Source: an uncultured Sutterella sp.
Lineage (GTDB): Bacteria > Pseudomonadota > Gammaproteobacteria > Burkholderiales > Burkholderiaceae_F
Direction of reading: 5' to 3'
Length of the DNA stretch: 5,630 bases
Assembly: GCA_900764215.1 (NCBI GenBank)
Contig: CAAFNI010000274.1
Span: forward strand, 1-5,630
Position 1 is the first letter of the stretch; the number at the start of each line of letters is the position of its first letter. The notes under the pieces were generated by a model, which made no database searches, had not been told where the DNA came from, and was given only the letters and a program-made list of their open reading frames with translations. A program made the translations under genes and the position numbers. Below, one piece after another: positions 3,446 through 5,630 of the stretch.

Positions 3446-5630
3446 ATGACAGCCACCGAAGCACAGCGCGACGCAATCGACAGTCTTCTCACCTTCATTG
3501 AAGAGGCCACGAGCCTCAGGCAGACGGCCGCGAGGCACCTCTCAAGGTGCGGCAGGCTCATCCGCCTCTCCGAACTCAAGGCCGCCGTGCCCGGCCTCGT
3601 GGCGGGCGACCCTACGGGATCGGACCCGGATCTCGTCTGCCGCATCGAAAAGCTCGAGATGCCCCCGTGCCCGCCGCTCCCCGAATCTCTCGCTCCCTTC
3701 GCCTCGGGCGACTGGCGCGACCCTGACTGGAGGCCCGACTGGAAGACGCTCCCCGACCCGGCCGAGCATCCGGAGTCCGCAGCGCTCTACGAAGCGCTCT
3801 CCGACTGGCTCAAGATCCGAAGCGCCTGGCTCGAGGCGCGAGGCGAGATCCTGCCCAACCATGCGCTCTTCGGGCGCCTTCTGGAGCTGCGCGACCGTCT
3901 TGCCGAATCCAACCTTCGGGACGAATGCGTGATCGGCACGGCCGTCTTCACGTCGAACCCCGAACGCACGCGCGCAAAGAACGCCGTCTGCTGGCCGCTC
4001 CTCGTGCAGCCCCTTGCCATCGAGCTCGGCTCGAGCCGGCGCGACCTGCCGCTTCTTGAAGTGCGCCGCAACGGAGACGAGGATCCGAGGCTGCTCGCTG
4101 AAATCCTTGCGCCCTTTGCCGAAGACGGGCTCGACCTCAAGGCCGCCTCCCGCTTTGAGGACTGGCTCGAGGAGGCGGGCGCGGACGCCGACCCCGCTGG
4201 CGACGAGGCGCTCGCCGAAGCGCTCGCGAAGTTCGCGGGCGCCCTGCATCCGGAGTGCCGCTTCGTCCCCGAGGGCGAAGCGCCCGACCCGCAGGCCGCC
4301 TTCACGCTCGAAGCGAACCCCGTCATTCTGATCGAGCCCCGGCCGAGCGGCGTCAGAAGCGCCATCCGCAGCATCCGCAGGGACATCGCCGAACATCGGG
4401 ACGTGCCCGCGCACTTGATGGAAATCGTCTGCCCCGACGTCTTCCCGACGCTCGCTTCGGGACTCACGCCCACGCTCTCGCTCGAAGCCAAGCTCGCGGC
4501 AACGGCGGGCGAGGACGCCGACGTGCTCCTTGCCAAGCCCGCCAACCCCGAGCAGCTCGCCATCGCCCACGAAGTCGAATGCAACAACGTCGTGCTCGTG
4601 CAGGGCCCGCCCGGGACGGGGAAGACCCACACGATCGCAAACCTGCTCGGCCACTTCCTCTCGCAGGGAAAGCGCGTTCTCGTCACGAGCCACACCACGA
4701 AGGCGCTCTCGGTCCTCAAGGACCTGCTTCCGAAGGAAATCCAGCCCCTGTGCGTCACGATGCTCGGCGACCGGAAGGATCTTGAGCAGACGTCGTCCGA
4801 GCTCATCACGCGTCTCACGCGCCTCAACGTCGAGGATCTCGAGGCGCGCATCCGCGCGCTCGGACTCGAGCGCCGGCGCCTCGGCACGGCGCTCGCCGAC
4901 CGCCGCCGGCGGATCTTCGAGCAGAGAAGGCTCGAGCACGAGCCGGTCGACTTCAACGGCCGCCGCTACACGCTCACCGAAATCGCCAAATTCCTTCGCG
5001 AGTCCGAACGCCTGCAGGCGCTCATTCCGGGCGAAGTGGCCGAAGGCCCGATGCCGCTCTCCTTTCGCGAGCTCCTTGAACTCTATGCCACGAACGGCCG
5101 CTGGGACGCCGAGACCGCCGAGGAGCTCGCAGGCCTTCTGCCCGACTTCGAGCTGCTGCCCGACGCCGACACGATGCGGGGCATGAACAGGCGCTGGCGC
5201 GACGTGCTCGCGCAGGAAGCGGGCGACGTGACGATCGACGAGCGCCGAAGCGCCTCGGGCGAAAGGCTCCACGCCTTCATGAGGGGCGGCGAGACGCTCC
5301 TTGTGGCGCCCGAGTCGGGCCTGAGCGCGCTCACGCCGGCCATGGACCTCTCGCCGCTCTCGGAAACGGACGCGATGAAGCGCCTCGCGCTCACGCTCGG
5401 TCTGGCCGACGAAGGCTGCCGGGAGGCCTTTGAGAAGCTCGAGGCCGAACTCGCCGCCGCCCACGAACTCGCGCTCGCCGTCGACCGCGCCTCGCTCCTT
5501 GACGCACGCGCCGTCGTCATCCCCGACGGCATCGATGCGCAGGCAGCCGTGCGCGCCGCGCAGTGGTTTGCCGAAAACGCCCCCGACGGCAGCACGGGCG
5601 TGCTCGGGCGGCTCTTCAACAAGGAAGCCC
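3446..5630 (+). CDS. Large superfamily 1 helicase-like AAA protein, N-terminal part
   Basis: An uninterrupted 728-codon frame runs off the right edge. It belongs to the large SF1 (DNA2/UPF1-like, AAA_11) helicase group that couples ATP hydrolysis to movement along nucleic acid. Seen: residues 1-360 carry no catalytic motif I can name. Within them, CVIGTAVFTSNP to LLVQPLAIEL (161-193) and NPVILIEPRPSGVRSAI (291-307) resemble the accessory N-terminal domain of large bacterial helicases. A Q-motif-like NPEQLAIAHEVE (367-378) precedes Walker A GPPGTGKT (387-394); motif Ia is VLVTSHTTKAL (411-421). Residues 465-500 are Arg/Glu-rich and probably coiled coil. Motif II (DExx) and motifs III-VI must lie beyond the window. 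The start ATG at 3446 is the only conventional one after an in-frame stop at 3386-3388. It lacks a Shine-Dalgarno, but a 22-codon frame (3381-3449) ends on it with an ATGA overlap. Relatives often sit in defence or mobile islands; a role here is unproven. Confidence 0.85.
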   Translation, partial: MTATEAQRDAIDSLLTFIEEATSLRQTAARHLSRCGRLIRLSELKAAVPGLVAGDPTGSDPDLVCRIEKLEMPPCPPLPESLAPFASGDWRDPDWRPDWKTLPDPAEHPESAALYEALSDWLKIRSAWLEARGEILPNHALFGRLLELRDRLAESNLRDECVIGTAVFTSNPERTRAKNAVCWPLLVQPLAIELGSSRRDLPLLEVRRNGDEDPRLLAEILAPFAEDGLDLKAASRFEDWLEEAGADADPAGDEALAEALAKFAGALHPECRFVPEGEAPDPQAAFTLEANPVILIEPRPSGVRSAIRSIRRDIAEHRDVPAHLMEIVCPDVFPTLASGLTPTLSLEAKLAATAGEDADVLLAKPANPEQLAIAHEVECNNVVLVQGPPGTGKTHTIANLLGHFLSQGKRVLVTSHTTKALSVLKDLLPKEIQPLCVTMLGDRKDLEQTSSELITRLTRLNVEDLEARIRALGLERRRLGTALADRRRRIFEQRRLEHEPVDFNGRRYTLTEIAKFLRESERLQALIPGEVAEGPMPLSFRELLELYATNGRWDAETAEELAGLLPDFELLPDADTMRGMNRRWRDVLAQEAGDVTIDERRSASGERLHAFMRGGETLLVAPESGLSALTPAMDLSPLSETDAMKRLALTLGLADEGCREAFEKLEAELAAAHELALAVDRASLLDARAVVIPDGIDAQAAVRAAQWFAENAPDGSTGVLGRLFNKEA

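Noticed and set aside
3787..4956. 389-codon open frame on the minus strand
   Set aside because: Serine-, arginine- and alanine-rich low-complexity product with no family features; another shadow of the helicase gene.
3542..5464. 640-codon open frame on the minus strand opposite the helicase gene
   Set aside because: It is the antisense shadow of a GC-rich gene. The product is dominated by R, E, G, A and H with no motif, while the plus frame carries Walker A and motif Ia and is open for 728 codons.

Overview
The window looks like a piece of accessory chromosome from a GC-rich Gram-negative proteobacterium. A LolA-type periplasmic carrier implies an outer membrane, and third codon positions are strongly G/C in most genes. 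A Sutterella-like Burkholderiales host is my best guess, but it is inference only. Most of the window is GC-rich. Two stretches are visibly less so: about 540-2030 (the ATPase gene and its leader) and about 2870-3400 (transposon debris).

Layout from left to right. Positions 1-463 (minus) hold the first 154 codons of a Kef/YbaL-type CPA2 cation:proton antiporter, starting at TTG behind a good Shine-Dalgarno. Positions 464-738 form a divergent intergenic region with two GC-rich hairpins in the antiporter leader. It also holds three 18-bp dyads spaced exactly 33 bp apart, ending 9 bp before the next gene. Positions 739-2025 (plus) encode a complete 428-residue AAA_14/DUF4143 ATPase. Positions 2095-2598 (minus) encode a LolA-like carrier that seems to lack its C-terminal part. 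It overlaps by GTGA the last codons of what looks like a lipid A-type acyltransferase. Together they look like the worn remnant of a lipid or aryl-polyene type export operon. A short unrecognised frame lies upstream at 2687-2920.

Positions 3063-3345 (minus) hold the C-terminal part of an IS607-family serine recombinase (TnpA), broken by stops and a frameshift, with no tnpB beside it. From 3446 to the right edge (plus) runs an open frame of 728 codons, the N-terminal part of a very large superfamily 1 helicase-like protein. Its Walker A motif and motif Ia are visible; motif II and everything after lie outside the window.

The genes do not form one operon. The picture is a patchwork: a housekeeping transporter, a self-contained ATPase cassette with its own repeated operator-like sites, a decayed lipid operon, a dead transposase, and the start of a large helicase of the kind often found in genomic islands. 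The strongest unexplained signal is the three-dyad array ahead of the ATPase. The most open functional question is what the helicase gene belongs to beyond the right edge.
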